Below the pieces are notes generated by a model. The model had not been told where the DNA came from, ran no database searches, and was given only the letters and a program-made list of their open reading frames with translations. Shown piece after piece: positions 34,440-46,322 of a stretch of DNA of 64,000 nt. The DNA comes from Sialis fuliginosa. Taxonomy: Eukaryota; Arthropoda; Insecta; Megaloptera; Sialidae. Positions within the stretch are counted from its first letter, which is position 1, and each line of letters begins with the position of its first letter. The position numbers and the translations under genes were made by a program. The stretch covers positions 33,492,267 through 33,556,266 of the forward strand of contig OY540809.1 in assembly GCA_961205875.1 (NCBI GenBank), in the 5' to 3' direction.

Positions 34440-35030
34440 ATAAATTTTGTAAATCATTGGTCGGTATAATGTGATATTACTTTATTTTTATCATTTTTAT
34501 TTTTTTTGCTTAAATAGAACGTCACAAACAAATTCATTTTTAGTCTTTAAAAGAAAAAAAAAGTACAGGAATTGACGGATATATAATAATTTGTGAAGTT
34601 TCTGAAATGAAATTCTAGAAATCTAATTTACGTTAGGAAAATAGACAGACATTAATGAAATTGCGTTGAAAAGTTATTTTGTAATAAAAAATTCGAAAGT
34701 AGCACAAATTTCTGAAACTTTATGATTGTATATTTACGTATTTAATGTTGTATTGAGAGAAATAGAAATTAATTAAATATTAGAATGGTTAACATGTAAA
34801 CATTCAAGTCATTATTTATTATCTATAACCTATGTGTTAGGGTGTTTTTTTTTTCTTTCGGTCCCATTAGCTTATGTTTTAACTTTGGATCAAAAGTTAA
34901 TTATCCCAAAATTTCAGAATCGTAGATCAAACCTGTGGACGGCGCAAACCGAGTCTTTTCCCTATTTGATTAAGATGGGGAAAATGGCTTTTAACTCGTT
35001 AACATTTTTTATTAAATTTGGGGCAAAATA
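34440..35030. other. AT-rich intronic stretch
   Basis: The open frame 34834-35103 shows no domain. The sequence from about 34840 may be a degenerate arm of the 26350 palindrome family, whose end is recognisable from 35040. Confidence 0.35.
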
Positions 35031-35039
35031 TTTAGAAGG

Positions 35040-35160
35040 CTATAATATAGCACACGGAAAATTTCCGGACACACGTTCATATAAAGTTTTTTTTTTATTG
35101 TAATTTTTTTCTCAATTTATTGTTAAAGTTTGGCACGCCAGTGCTGAATCATCCTGAATG
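35040..35160 (+). repeat. Fragment of the 26350-27521 palindrome family
   Basis: GAAAATTTCCGGACACACGT .. ATTTATTGTTAAAGTTTGGC .. ACGCCAGTGCTGAATCATCCTG matches the right end of the palindrome at 27424-27521, including the TA-element terminus. Confidence 0.7.
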
Positions 35161-35224
35161 CATTCGGCCAGTCATGATTTTTTTCTATTATATTTTACTT
35201 TATACATATTTAGATTCGCATTTA

Positions 35225-36185
35225 TATTATACTAGCTGCTACCCGCGACTTCGCTCGCGTGGATTTCGAAACCCTTCATATGTGACAGGGGGTAAAATAT
35301 TAAATTTATCTTATTTTTAGTTTTCTTTAATTATACAAAATCGTAAATGTGTCGGCTCCTATGCGAGATAGAGGGGTTTTTCCGCCCTAAAACCCCCACC
35401 CCCGTGGTATTTTTCCCGCTGGATCGAATAAAACCACTTACAACCCTTCATATGTAACGGGTAAAATATTAATTACTAAAAAAAAATTAAAATTTTCCTC
35501 CCCCTTGCAATTCCTTAGGGGTTGAATTTTCGAGATATGAAATAGCCTTAATCCGTCCTTGGGATGTAAGCCATCTCACTGCCAAATTTCATCAAAATCG
35601 GTAAAGCAGTTTAGTCGTGAACAGGTAACAAATAGACAGACTGAGAGATACACTTTCGCATTTATAATATAAGTCGCGACTCCTATGTAAGATAAGGGGT
35701 TGTTTTGTCCCCCTAATAATCCCTCTTCCGTAGTATTTTTGCCCGCCAGATCGAATGTAATCAATTACAACTCTTCATATGTGACAGGGGGTAAAATATT
35801 AAAATTTTCTTATTTTTAGTTTTCTTTCATTATACAAAATCGTAAATATCTCGGCTCCTATGCGAGATAGAGGGTTGTTTTGCCCCCTAAAACCTACGCC
35901 CCCGTGGTATTTTTCCCGCCGGATCGAATAAAACCACTTACAACCCTTCATATGTATCGGGGGGTAAAATAATAATTACTAAAAAAAATTAAAAAATTTC
36001 TACCCCCTTGCAATTTCTTAGGGGTTGAATTTTTAAGATACGAAATAGCCTATGTCCGTCCTCGGGATGCAAGCTATCTCACTGCCAAATTTCATCAAAA
36101 TCGGTAAAGCGGTTTAGCCGTGAAAAGGTAACAAACAGAAAACAGACAGACAAACACACTTTCGCATTTATAATATTAGTATGGA
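35225..36185 (+). repeat. Tandem RTE-like LINE 3' tails
   Basis: It begins ACTAGCTGCTACCCGCGACT then TCGCTCGCGTGG, a repeat head common in insect RTE-type retrotransposons. The segments ACAGGGGGTAAAATATTAAA, ATCGTAAATNTNTCGGCTCC and GGTATTTTTCCCGCNGGATC occur twice (about 35280-35450 and 35780-35960). The tail ATTTCATCAAAATCGGTAAA .. GTAACAAACAGA .. CGCATTTATAATATNAGT also occurs twice (35585-35672 and 36090-36182). No reverse transcriptase frame remains. Confidence 0.75.
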
Positions 36186-36254
36186 TATCGTAAAATGTCC
36201 AAATATTACTTTACTTAATATTTTATTAACTAATTAAAATTTGAACAATAAAAC

Positions 36255-36335
36255 TTAAATTTTTCGAAAAATTGTTCATTCGAAGAATTTTGATTTGAAA
36301 AATTGTGATTCGAAAAATTGTGTTTCGAAAAATTT
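36255..36335. repeat. Short tandem repeat with TTCGAAAAATTGTG units
   Basis: About four imperfect units of 18-20 bp containing TTCGAAAAATT or TTCGAAGAATT. TTCGAA is self-complementary. The minus-strand frame over it, reading NFSNHNFSNQNSSN, is a by-product. Confidence 0.6.
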
Positions 36336-36624
36336 ACACCAAACCTAATAATTAATTTCGATATTTTACCTTTCATAGAAGTGAAATGTTTCTTCATATT
36401 TAAATTTTCAATCAATATAGGCATTTCAAAATATTTAATTGTTAATATGTGTCAAAAATCATTTAATTGTTCGACAAAATATTTTAAAGAGACATAATCA
36501 TAGTAACCTAAATTAATAAAATAAAATATTGAAACCGTAAATTATAAAATTCCGTATTCCATGGCTAGGTACTATGTTTTTATATACCTAAATTATAACA
36601 TACCTGGTTAAATTATTTCTATAT

Positions 36625-36850
36625 CGTCCCCTCCAAGGCAAAGTATCGTAAGATACACTTTTTGCGAAATTGAGTTATCGATTCTAAAAATCTCATATAT
36701 AAGCGACAAAATTCTCTTTTCCGCTAAAAAATCTGTTAAAACTTTTATCGTATTCCTCCAGACAATGTATTCTAAGCACCGATATCTGTTTTATGAAATA
36801 TCGTAACCAACAATAATATAGTATCGTAACCAGTGACGTAGCTAGCCCTG
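36625..36850. repeat. Dispersed repeat, family D, copy 2
   Basis: ATATCGTCCCCTCCAAGGCA then AAGTATCGTAAG .. AAATTGAGTTATCGA matches 20945-21020, and the later CACCGATATCTGTTTTATGA matches 21360-21378. Probably an old transposon. Confidence 0.5.
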
Positions 36851-37329
36851 AGTGGATCCTGACTGGCCTATATGGTAGGTACTTTCCCGCGACGGAATAA
36901 TATAGTGCTGTGACGGAGTGCTTTCTTATTTATTCATTAGAGCTGGGTTTTTATCAATTTTAATTTTATTAATTTTAAGATATTTTAGAAAAATCGTACC
37001 TGTTAAAACTTTATTGCACAAACTAAATATGGTTTCTCTATGAGGTTTTTTCAATATATTTTTTACCCTCAATAACTCAATTTGGTTGATATTGAAGTAT
37101 GATGTAGAACAGTGCTTCCTAAACTTTTCCTACGACAGAACACTTCACAAATCCTGAAATTTTAATGGAACGTCTTGGTTATTTTGTAAGTAATATATAA
37201 AATAAGGAAAAAAGTAAATTTAAATCAGTCAAGCATGTTTGAACTTCTCGCAGCATTTAAAAACATTGAATATTAACTTTGATATTTTTTACGCTTAAAC
37301 TGATAAGACATACGTTATATATCGTAGTA

Positions 37330-37618
37330 CAGGTATTCCTCGACTTACAACCGAGATAGGTTTCTAAACATCGATCGTAAATAGAATAAGTTGTAAGTTA
37401 ACACGTACAATATGTACATATTTTTGCTTTGGACGTTTTCCTTGATGTGAAGCGAATCGCATTTTCTATACATAACAAACAGTTGCGGGTTCCCAAAAAT
37501 ATCTACATAAATAATAATAAATTACATTTTTGGGAAATTCCCGGAACTGTTTGTTTCATTTATGTAATATGTGCATGTAAGAAAGAGACAAAGACAATTA
37601 TAAGTCGAGGATTACCTG
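37330..37618. mobile_element. MITE of 289 bp with pogo/Tigger-like ends and TA flanks
   Basis: The left end CAGGTATTCCTCGACTTACA and right end TAAGTCGAGGATTACCTG form an inverted repeat of about 18 bp, flanked by TA on both sides. The CAGG..TCCTCG-type terminus resembles pogo/Tigger transposons. The inner frame (37429-37689) has no transposase motif. Confidence 0.8.
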
Positions 37619-37689
37619 TATATTTGTTTACGATGCGTTTTCAACTCTTGTCGTATGAAAATATATTGCATACTAAATACATATTATGA

Positions 37690-38985
37690 CATTTGTTTCT
37701 GATATGACAACGACAAAAAATTATTTTATGACTTCTGGTACATGTATTGTATTACATCATGTACTTACATGATTTGAACATTTTATGAATATTAAAAATA
37801 ATTTCATTTTTGGTTTTTCTGCTCGTGTCTTTCAAAAATTCATCAATGTGTCTATATAAATACATTATTAGCTCTTGTAGATACTCGTACACCCTTTGTA
37901 CAATTAATTAATTAATTACAATCAAATATAGGTCTTGTCAATTGAATGAAGCTTTCGTAACAATTTGCAATAAATCAACATCTTGTTTTAATTTTGTAAA
38001 TGTACATTTTAGGTTAGTACATTGGGTAAAGATGACAGATATACAGTTTCAAACAACAATTAAAATAATATCATTTAAAATTACAATGTTAATTTGAAAT
38101 TATATAAATTCTTCTGATATTTATGATTACAAATAAATATAATAAAATACCTATACCTATGAAAGTAAAAATATTGATAATTCAATGACTTAAGATTAAA
38201 AAAATGTCATTATATACTTAATTTTTATTTGTACCGGGAACACATATCTATCGCCGAATGTTGGTCGAATTGTGTCCGAATGCTGTAATTGTTTGTCTTC
38301 AATTTTTTTGTCAAATTTATTTATGAAAATTTTAATTATATATTACATTAGAGTTGTGCATATTTTTTCATTCGTTATGTTCTTTATATTTCTTTTTTGT
38401 TATATTTTATTGTTCACTTCAAAATTTTAAATGGCCACTGACATTTAATTTTTTTTTAAAATAATCAATAAAATATAATGTATCCATAGTTACGACATTT
38501 GCAATTAATTTAGTAAATGCTTAAAGCGCATTATATGTAAACGTATTTTGTTTATTTTCTCCTCTTTAACATATCTTTTTCAAAAATCAGACACGGGTTT
38601 ATGGTTGTCAATTAACCAAAGTATTTGAAAAAAAATAAAAAAATCTAATATCGGTTTTCGTTTTGATACTTTTTTACATCAAAATTTTTTTTTTCCTTTT
38701 TTTTCTTTTTTTTTAAATCTGAAATTTGAACCTTACATTATATCGCCCAAGGAATATAAAAAAAATAATAAAAAAATTCTAACTTTTTTTTTGAAAAATT
38801 GGGGGCCCCTTGTTACCCCATTTATAAACTTTTTCAAAAAAGGCCCACTAGTTGTTATTTTTTACCCCCAAGGAATGTATATACCAAATTTCAAGTTTCT
38901 CCGATGAGTGGAAATGGTCAAAAAAATGATTATCAGTCAGTGAGGACACTTCGTTATATATAGTAGATTAAAAATAATTTTTATA
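37690..38985. other. AT-rich intronic stretch
   Basis: No gene is seen. Poly-T tracts near 38680-38720 and a GGGGGCCCCTTGTTACCCC patch at 38800 are the only local features. Confidence 0.4.
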
Positions 38986-38990
38986 ATAAT

Positions 38991-39320
38991 GCCCGGTATT
39001 ATAAAGGACCTAACAAAATTTGTTAGCTAGCAATTACATTCATATGGGGTATTAATACTGTACTAGTATCTATGGATTAGTTATGGAATTTAGAGCAGTG
39101 ACACTTCAATTAATTGTAACACAGTTGGCATCTTTGACCGTACAAAATAATTTTCATAACATCACCACTGTTTTAATACCGTTTGTATTTACCTTCAACG
39201 CGTGCGCGAAACTTGTCAAAGTCATCAACAAACTCCAAAAGAACTGTCATATATGTTTGATACCTCAGTTGAAAGTGTTTGTTAGCTAACAAATTTGTTA
39301 GGTCCTTTATGATACCGGAC
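38991..39320. mobile_element. MITE of about 330 bp
   Basis: GCCCGGTATTATAAAGGACC then TAACAAAATTTGTTAGC pairs with GCTAACAAATTTGTTAGGTC then CTTTATGATACCGGAC. The inverted repeats are about 38 bp. The internal open frame (39083-39289) lacks known motifs. No sure target duplication was seen. Confidence 0.8.
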
Positions 39321-39329
39321 ATAAGAATT

Positions 39330-40300
39330 TATTATAATTTTATCTCAGATACATTTTTAAAAATTATTTGAGAAATGACGACGGTAAAGAATTATTTTAC
39401 TTTGCTGTTTGTTAGGTTAATAAATAAAATTATTAATTATTTAAACGAAAACAAAGTTCGTGAAAAAAATTGTTTATGAAAAAAAGCATCTTACGTCAAC
39501 TTTATTGGGGGGGGGGATACACGATATTATTATTTTGTCTTATATAAGAGAGAAGGGAGTCCAAAAAAATCCCCCCCCCCCCCAATATTTTTAACAAGTC
39601 GGCGCCCCTGAAGCGGCGTCGTTTTGTACAACTTTCGTCACTTGTTGCAGTAGACATATTAAAAACTTTCAGAAATGTCTAAACTGTATTTAATCCTTCA
39701 CTTACTAGTCGGATCCGTTGGACTATACTGTTATTTACAAAACAAAACTAAAAAATTATAAATAACGTAATTGCAACTTATAATTCTAGCTGGAATTATT
39801 TAATACATTTAATTTTGGATAAAAAAATTTATAATTACAGTTCTTGTTTCACTGTTTACGTATGAGAAATCTAAAACGAAAACCGTGTTTTACCTGAAAC
39901 GAAAAAATAAGAAAGATTATTTACTAATTAAACTGAAATGGATACCTTTCAAAAATACAAAAGGTGTACCAACCTACAGAGTATCGATAACAAAACCCCA
40001 TCATTGGTGCAGAATGTTTGAACGCATTTTTACTATCATCATCTTCTTCTTCTTCTTCGCCGTTCACATTAGCTCAACACAACGCGAACATGACATGTTG
40101 TAATAAACCAACGAGGGTTGTTCGGAACCACTCCTTCCCCTTGTATCCTTCAGCCCCAAACTCTCTTGGGAAACGGGAGGTGTAACGCCGTCTACGGCGT
40201 GGGTGGTTGCGAAAAAATGCGTCCATACGAGCACGTTTGTATAAGAAATGTATTTTTTTGGTGTAGGTACTTATACGAAGTGAAAATTTAGGTGCGATTG
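39330..40300. other. Intronic stretch, no gene supported
   Basis: It contains a G(10) run near 39508 and a C(15) run near 39570 that could pair, and the open frame 39885-40103 without motifs. A GC-richer patch at 40110-40210 (GTAACGCCGTCTACGGCGTG) has a short self-complementary CGCCGTNTACGGCG core. Confidence 0.35.
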
Positions 40301-40455
40301 TTAAGGGATTTAAAAAAATCGATTTTTTTAATTGTTTTAAATGGTCTCTTAGGACCTCAAAAATGATATCCGAAAAGATTATGGCCGGGAAATATCTCTA
40401 AGTACTTGTTTTTCAAAGTATAGTATAAGACCGCCAGGTTTGTTTTTTATCGATA

Positions 40456-41733
40456 ACACAGGTTTACAAAAAAAAAGTTTATGAATATTTGACGAGACCA
40501 TTGTATCCTTATGTATTTTGACGTTCTGAATCCGAATATGAGGTCCGTTGACCTTGGTTAGCTCAGTTTCAAGGTCATTTTAAGGTCAAATTTTTAAAAG
40601 TCGCTAAATGATTCTGGTAAAAGGTGATATATAGGTTTTTCTGGTCGCTGATACTAAATTTGACATCCGTTGACCTCGACGAGGTCAGGTTCAAGGTCAT
40701 TTCAGGGTCAAAGTGAGAAAAATCGCTCGAAAATTCTGAAAAAACAGTACATATAGATTTTTGGAGTTGCTGAATTAAAATTTAAGGTCCGTAGACCCCT
40801 ACAATGTCAATTTCAAGGTTATTTCAAGGTCAAATTTTTATTTTTTAAAATCGCTAAATGATTCTGGTAAAAGGTGTATATATATAGGATTCTCTGGTCG
40901 CTGATTCTGAATTTGACGTCTGTTGACCTCTACGAGGTCAGATTAAAGGTCATTTGAAGGTCAAAGTGGGAAATATCGCTCGAAAATTCTGAAAAAACAG
41001 TACATATAGGTTTTTGGGGTCGCTGTATTAAAATTTTAAGTTCGTAGATCACTATAATGTCAGTTTCAAGGTTATTTCAAGGTCAAATTTTTAAAAATCG
41101 CTAAATGAATCTGGTAAAAGGTGATATATAGGTTTCTCTGGTCGCTGATTCTGAATTTGACGCCTATTGACCTCTACAAGGTCAGGTTCAAATCTATGTG
41201 TACTGTTTCAAGCGATTTTTTCCACTTTTCCATGAAATGACCTTGAACCTGACCTCGTAGAGGTCAACGGACATCAAATTCAGAATCAGTGACCAGAGAA
41301 ACCTATATATCACCTTTTACCAGATTCATTTAGCGATTTTTAAAAATAAAATTTTGATCTTAAAATGACCTTGAAATTGACATTGTAGGGGTCTACGAAC
41401 TTCAAATTTTAATACAGCGACCCCGAAAACCTATATGTACTGTTTTGTCAGAATTTTCGAGCGATTTTTCCCACTTTGACCTTAAAATGACCTTGAACCT
41501 GACCTCGTAGAGGTCAACGGACGTCAAATTCAGAATCAGCGACCAGAAAAACCTATGTATCACCTTTTACCAGAATCATTTAGCGATTTTTAAAAACGTG
41601 ACCTTAAAATGACCTTGAAACTGAGCTAACCAAGGTAAACGGACCTCAGATTCGGATTCAGGACGTCAAAATACATAAGAATACAATGGTCTCGTCAAAT
41701 ATTCATAAACTTTTTTTTTTTGTAAACCTGTGT
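40456..41733. repeat. Palindromic array of about 120-bp units rich in AGGTCA half-sites
   Basis: The outer ends ACACAGGTTTACAAAAAAAA and TTTTTGTAAACCTGTGT pair. From about 40530 there are six units of about 120 bp in plus orientation, then after about 41200 four units in reverse. Two unit types alternate: one with GAATTTGACNTCNGTTGACC and one with TTAAAATTTNAAGNNCGTAG. Almost every unit carries TCAAGGTCA and a second AGGTCA-like site five bases on (for example 40572-40588 and 40694-40710). TGACCTCTACGAGGTCA, an everted pair, recurs in the units. No coding region is present. Whether receptors bind is unknown. Confidence 0.85.
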
Positions 41734-41779
41734 AATTGTGGTAACTTTTGTTTTGTTTTGTTATTGATTCGTTTTTATA

Positions 41780-41929
41780 ATGAGTGACAAAGTGTATTGT
41801 GGTCAAAAAGGTGCAAAAGAGACACGTACATACAGCAAGAGACCGAAAATATCTGGAAGAAGACCGCTGGCATCGCGGATTAAAGGTATTGCAAAATTTT
41901 TCATGACTTTCTATAACTTAAAACTTTAA
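41780..41929 (+). CDS. Small open frame, 49 codons, possible transposon exon
   Basis: It opens with MSDKVYCGQKGAKETRTYSK, then RPKISGRRPLASRIK, and is basic. A donor-like GGTATTG follows codon 35, so it could be the first exon of a lost transposon gene. It lies between the AGGTCA palindrome and a T-rich stretch. No family is recognised and it may be chance. Confidence 0.2.
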   Translation: MSDKVYCGQKGAKETRTYSKRPKISGRRPLASRIKGIAKFFMTFYNLKL

Positions 41930-43260
41930 ACGCGTTTATCTCAAAAATGCATTTTTCAAGGCCGCACCCATAACTCGAACAATTTTCAACCAATTCACTT
42001 CAAATTTTAACTAAATCTTTCAAAATATATTGTCTAAATAAGTACGTAGGTTTTTTTATATGGCATAGTTCATTTGTTAATAACAATTTTCTAACGATTT
42101 TTCGGTGAATTTTGCAAGTTTGACTTTGGAAGTGCGCCATTCGGCCAAAAATCAATATATCAAAAAAATCCTACGTACTTCTCTAGCTGTTGTTATGTGC
42201 AATAAATTTTTTTTTGTGACTGATCATAATTCAAAATTTACAGGAGCTTTTGGTACGACCGTGGACCCTTCCAAAATAGAGAGGTCATTTGAGAAACACT
42301 GCACATCCGCCATTTTTAAATAAATTATTCTATAAAAGTTATGTTTTACAGTCAATTATAAATATATACAATAAACTTCTACTTTTGTAAACTCGATTTA
42401 TTTTATATTTTTCCTGGAAAAAAAAAATCACAAAAAAGCCTATTTTTTGACCTCTAGAGTGGCCTAACCCCTTAAGTAAAACATTTTTTTTTTATTAGAG
42501 TAGTTAGGTATATTTTATAAATAATTGTAAGTTTACGTTTTGATTATATGTTCATTATTATTTATTATCAAGGAGTCGAACCAAAATTGGTTCTGGAACG
42601 AAATTTTTTTATCGAACCGAAATTTATAATTTAACTTTCAATCCGAACTGACAAACACATTACCGATTTCTGGTTCAAGTAATGTTTATGTTTTTTTTTA
42701 TTATATTTATTAGTTTCTTATTGTAATAATTATTATTTATATGTAAAATACAATTGAAAAATATGTATAATAATTTACTGAAGTAGGTACACAAATATTT
42801 TTCGATATGATTATTGAAACTAGGCATTAGTCGTTTTATTATTATTTTGTATTTTAAATAATTCAATTTTTTTTATCATTTATGTTAAAAATCTAATTGT
42901 TAAAAACTAAATTAACTTTATTTTCTTTAGTTAAAAATTTACTATTTAAACATCAATTTTTTTTTTTAAATATAAAAAAATGTTTTTGTATTCTTTCGTA
43001 AAATCTTAATTGAATAATTTTAAAATTCAAACTAATAATAGAAATATTTATCCTACAATTGACCCAGGTTCAAAATTTTCGTGTAGTTTAAGAAACAAAA
43101 AAACAATAATGATAATTCATACTAATCGTATTTGGCCCTCTTTTTGGGATTTGACTTTATGTATTTTAATTGAAAAATTCGCCATTAAAACCAAGACATA
43201 GAATTTTGAATTTTTTCCAAAAACTATGTTTTAATATTAAGAATTTGATACCCCACTTTT
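41930..43260. other. AT-rich intronic stretch
   Basis: The open frame 42105-42323 shows no known domain. CCTCTAGAGTGGCCTAACCC then CTTAAG at 42451-42476 could be the right end of an element whose left end is TTAAGGGATT at 40301, but the match is short. Confidence 0.3.
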
Positions 43261-43264
43261 ATAT

Positions 43265-43622
43265 AATTGAGCCGTTTATTTTGAAAGTGGCCTAAAATCG
43301 AAAATATACGTGTAAGATATCAATGTGCCACATTGATCAAGTGTTTCTAAGAGAGTTAAAATTACAATTACTATTGTAAAATAACCCCAATTATTAAGTG
43401 AATAATTTTTTACCACTTTTTTAAGGCCACTTTCAAAATAAAGTTTTTAACTTTAAATTAAGTGTGAAAATTAATGTGTTAAAAATTTTTTTTTCCTTTG
43501 AATATATTTAACCAAATATTGTTTTTTTTTATGATAGATTACTTCTAATTATACACGTTATTACAGTCAACAAAAAAAATAAAAAATGAACTTAGGCCAC
43601 TTTCAAAATAACCGCCTCAATT
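43265..43622. mobile_element. MITE of about 355 bp
   Basis: AATTGAGCCGTTTATTTTGA then AAGTGGCCTAA pairs with TTAGGCCACTTTCAAAATAA then CCGCCTCAATT, an inverted repeat of about 30 bp. A third copy of GGCCACTTTCAAAATAA lies inside at 43424. It sits only about 27 bp before the next palindrome. Confidence 0.75.
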
Positions 43623-43648
43623 CATTTCATATTATTAAAGTTACCAAT

Positions 43649-45082
43649 TAGTATAGGAGCCAGCTGCAAAATCGGTGTAGATTTAACAACCGTCTGCCTT
43701 TGTGGTTTTTTTGAAGTACTCACTCAGACAAAGCTCGGACGATGAGTTCGGTCCACCTGCTTGTAGGGATTTAAAAGATAGGGCCCACGAAAAATACACA
43801 CAAAAAAATCACGTAACAACCGTTTGAATGAGATGGTTGCTTATAGTAGACCCCAATTAAAAATTGTTTCGGATATACGGCAGAAATTTTTACGTAGGGG
43901 TTTAATTACAGGGGCCTCTCAAAATTTCGACCCAAAAAAATCAGATAACAACCGGACCAGACCTGGTACAAAATGTTTATTTGGACGTATACTTACATAA
44001 AAACATAATGGTAGAATTTTTTATGTAGGGACTTCGGTGATATAAGGCCTACAAATGGCCAGAATTGGGCCCCAATCTTAAAAATGCTGTGAAATTTAAA
44101 ATACCGAATGGAAATTTCTGCCGCGCGGTGTATGCCTTTGTTATGAACTATAAAATAGATATTTACCCATGGCAGAAGTTTTTTTTATCATGCAGTTACC
44201 CCTCCCAGCTCCCCCAAAAGATAAATTTGGGTTAGTAATAAAATGCACTAAAAAAATCATAACAAATAGGCCTATAGAGGCTTATAAACTTATAAAATGA
44301 TAATATATTATTGTATGTAATGTTAGACACCCCCCGTGCCCCCCCTCATACAATAATATATTATCATTTTAAATGTTCATAAGCCATTATAGACCTAATT
44401 GTAATGATTTTTTAGCGAATTTTATTACTAACCCAAATTTTCTCTTGGTGGTGAGGGGGGGGGGGGGGGGGGCGAGGGGTGTCTAACATTACATACAATA
44501 ATATATTATCATTTTATAAGTTTATAAGCCTCTATAAGCCTATTTGTTATGATTTTTTTAGTGCATTTTATTACTAACCCAAATTTACTTTTGGGGGAGC
44601 TGGAAGGGGAAACTGCATGAATAAAAACTTCTGCCATGGGTATATATCTATTTTATAGTTCATAATAAAGGCATACACCGCGCGGCAGAAATTTTCATTC
44701 GGTATTTTAGATTTTACAGCATTTTTAAGATTGGGGCCCAATTCTGGCCATTTGTAGGCCTTATATCACCGAAGTCCCTACATAAAAAATTCTGCCATTA
44801 TGTTTTTATGTAAGTATACGTTCAAATAAACATTTTGCACCAGGTCTGGTCCGGTTGTTATCTGATTTTTTTGGGTCGAAATTTTGAGAGGCCCCTGTAA
44901 TTAAATCCCTACGTAAAAATTTCTGCCGTATATCCGAAACATCTTTAATTGGGGTCTACTATAAGCAACCGTGGTGGACCGAACTCATCGTCCGAGCTTT
45001 GTCTGAGTGAGTATTTCAAAAAAACCACAACGGCAGACGGTTGTTAAATCTACACCGATTTTGCAGCTGGCTCCTATACTAA
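43649..45082. mobile_element. Near-perfect foldback palindrome, 1.43 kb
   Basis: TAGTATAGGAGCCAGCTGCA (left) pairs with TGCAGCTGGCTCCTATACTA (right), and the arms match for about 680 bp each, including CTCGGACGATGAGTTCGGTC / GACCGAACTCATCGTCCGAG and CTGCCGCGCGGTGTATGCCT / AGGCATACACCGCGCGGCAG. The centre (about 44290-44520) contains a second, smaller duplication of AATAATATATTATCATTTTA and an 18-base G run at 44455-44472. No open frame is of interest. The family is unknown. Confidence 0.88.
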
Positions 45083-45089
45083 ATGATTA

Positions 45090-46315
45090 AAATAATAAAA
45101 AAATTAGCAACATAATGGAAGTCTTGGGTGGTTATTTGGTATGTAGACATGGAATTCCTTATGTGTAGAAAAAAAAACTATATCATAGGTTTGAGAAACA
45201 CTGATTTGAAGAAGCTACAAATTGCAGAAAAAATGTATTTTTTCTTTATCTAAAATTTAGCACACCTTTTACATTACGTTAACTACACGTTAACGCGCTC
45301 GTTTGTATCGGCCTTCATGTCTATCTGCACTTTGTGTCGGAGATGAGTTCCTCTTCTCCTAAATTGATTATTTATTTTTGGACGCAGAGAATGGAAGGTT
45401 GCTAAGTTATGTAATGAACGAACTTACCGGAAAATCTTTTTTATGGAAATAGCTTTAAGAGAATGTATTTAGGGTGTACAAAAGAAACTCGATTTGTTTT
45501 TTATTTACCAAGTTTGAGGTTGGTGGAGGGCCGGTGAGGGAATTAACAAAAGTGACGCTTGTTAGATTTTGTTTTTAATTATTTGTCGATTCGTTAACGT
45601 ATTTAGAATTTTGTCAGATTTTAATTAATAATTAGAGGATAATTGGTCTTTTTATTTGTTCAGATAAGAACATTGTTTATTATTTTTGAAAAAAAGTTGT
45701 ATATAATTGAAACAATTTTCTACAGAGGCAAGATATATTGTACAAATGAAATATATAATAATAAATATAGAGAGGGGATAAATTTTTTGAAGAACTAATT
45801 AAGCCTCTTGAATTAAATATGTATTTGCACTGTTATTTTTGAAAGTGGATATTATTCTGTGTTTGTAACTTATATTATAGTATGTAAATATACATATTGG
45901 AGTTTCAAGATATTTAATGTTTTATGTTTCAATATGTACCTAAATTCCATTTAACATTGAAATCATTATTTACTTATTCGTAAGGAAATTGAAATGTGTA
46001 AATTTTAATATTAATTAGTTTTTTTTTCTCTCATACCGTTATTCAAAATGAACGACCCAATTTTGTACAACTTGTATTATTTGTAGGTATATTAATTTAA
46101 CCATTTTGTTTTCTCAGAACTATCTTAAAGTTAATAAGTAAAAAACAGATGTGATTGCCTTTGCTTATGAAATTGTTAATATATTATTTACACTCAAATT
46201 CATGCAAATCATTCACATGAGAATGCATCGCTTGATTATATAGAGAAACTAAAGTCGATAGAAATTTCACTATTGATTGTTTTAAAAAAAATTTAATACA
46301 GAATTACTGAGTGGA
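45090..46315. other. Intronic stretch, no gene supported
   Basis: A moderately GC-rich patch at 45280-45420 (ACGTTAACGCGCTCGTTTGT) stands out; the rest is AT-rich. No frame, RNA or repeat is recognised. Confidence 0.35.
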
Positions 46316-46322
46316 TAAAAAT

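Noticed and set aside
40301-42475. A single TTAA-flanked transposon enclosing the AGGTCA array
   Set aside because: Only about 8-10 bases of the ends match, too short to call; kept as a suggestion in a finding.
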